This document shows positions 5,175 through 5,216 of a stretch of 5,216 bases of DNA, in pieces. Source of the stretch: Lachnospiraceae bacterium (GTDB taxonomy: Bacteria; Bacillota; Clostridia; Lachnospirales; Lachnospiraceae); assembly GCA_017477005.1 (NCBI GenBank), contig JAFUXY010000538.1, forward strand, positions 1 to 5,216. The letters are read 5' to 3'. Position 1 is the stretch's first letter. Every line of letters starts with the position of its first letter. The notes under the pieces are model-generated. The model saw only the letters and a program-made list of their open reading frames with translations, was not told the origin of the DNA and ran no database searches. The position numbers were made by a program, and so were the translations under genes.

Positions 5175-5216
5175 TGAAATTTGAAGATTTAACAAGAAAA
5201 AATAAACCGTCCTCAA

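Noticed and set aside
1..5216. Mobile element, CRISPR array, tRNA/rRNA or defence system
   Set aside because: No transposase or integrase motif, spaced repeat array, cloverleaf or conserved RNA sequence was seen on either strand.

Overview
All genes that can be supported lie on the minus strand, so transcription runs from high to low coordinates. The window looks like a low-to-mid GC Firmicute of the class Clostridia, plausibly Lachnospiraceae-like. The reasons are strong GGAGG-type ribosome binding sites, a CheW-receiver CheV protein, a short lipoprotein with an LTGC lipobox, and Lys/Glu/Asp-rich membrane proteins. This placement is inferred from gene content and style; no rRNA or other marker is present.

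Layout in order of transcription: (1) 5216-5080, an AT-rich leader with a candidate extended -10 promoter and a pair of similar operator-like sites 42 bp apart. (2) 5079-4339, an acidic lipoprotein of unknown function. (3) 4248-3331, cheV, a CheW-receiver chemotaxis coupling protein. (4) 3255-3227, a good Rho-independent terminator that closes this first unit. A well-matched promoter (3241-3214) starts the next unit, and its -35 box lies inside the terminator's 3' arm. (5) 3184-1495, an unrecognised membrane protein that appears in two frames. The N-terminal part (3184-2285) is acidic and low-complexity. The C-terminal part (about 2316-1495) has a Lys/Glu-rich linker, one membrane helix and a helical extracytoplasmic domain, and is read in the +1 frame. 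A single-base indel near 2312-2337 would join them into one protein of about 562 residues. (6) 1483-878 hisH and 810-49 hisF, the two subunits of imidazole glycerol phosphate synthase, both with intact catalytic residues. (7) 52-1, the first 17 codons of another gene that overlaps the hisF stop through ATGA. Its start faintly resembles uracil-DNA glycosylase.

How the genes fit together: hisH and hisF form an obligate ammonia-channelling pair and are probably co-transcribed with the upstream membrane protein, whose stop codon overlaps the hisH ribosome binding site. The lipoprotein and cheV form a separate upstream unit with a chemosensory or envelope flavour. No other his genes, chemoreceptors or flagellar genes are visible. 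There is no mobile element, CRISPR array, tRNA or rRNA. The points most worth following are the split membrane protein, the overlapping terminator and promoter, and the paired sites upstream of the lipoprotein.
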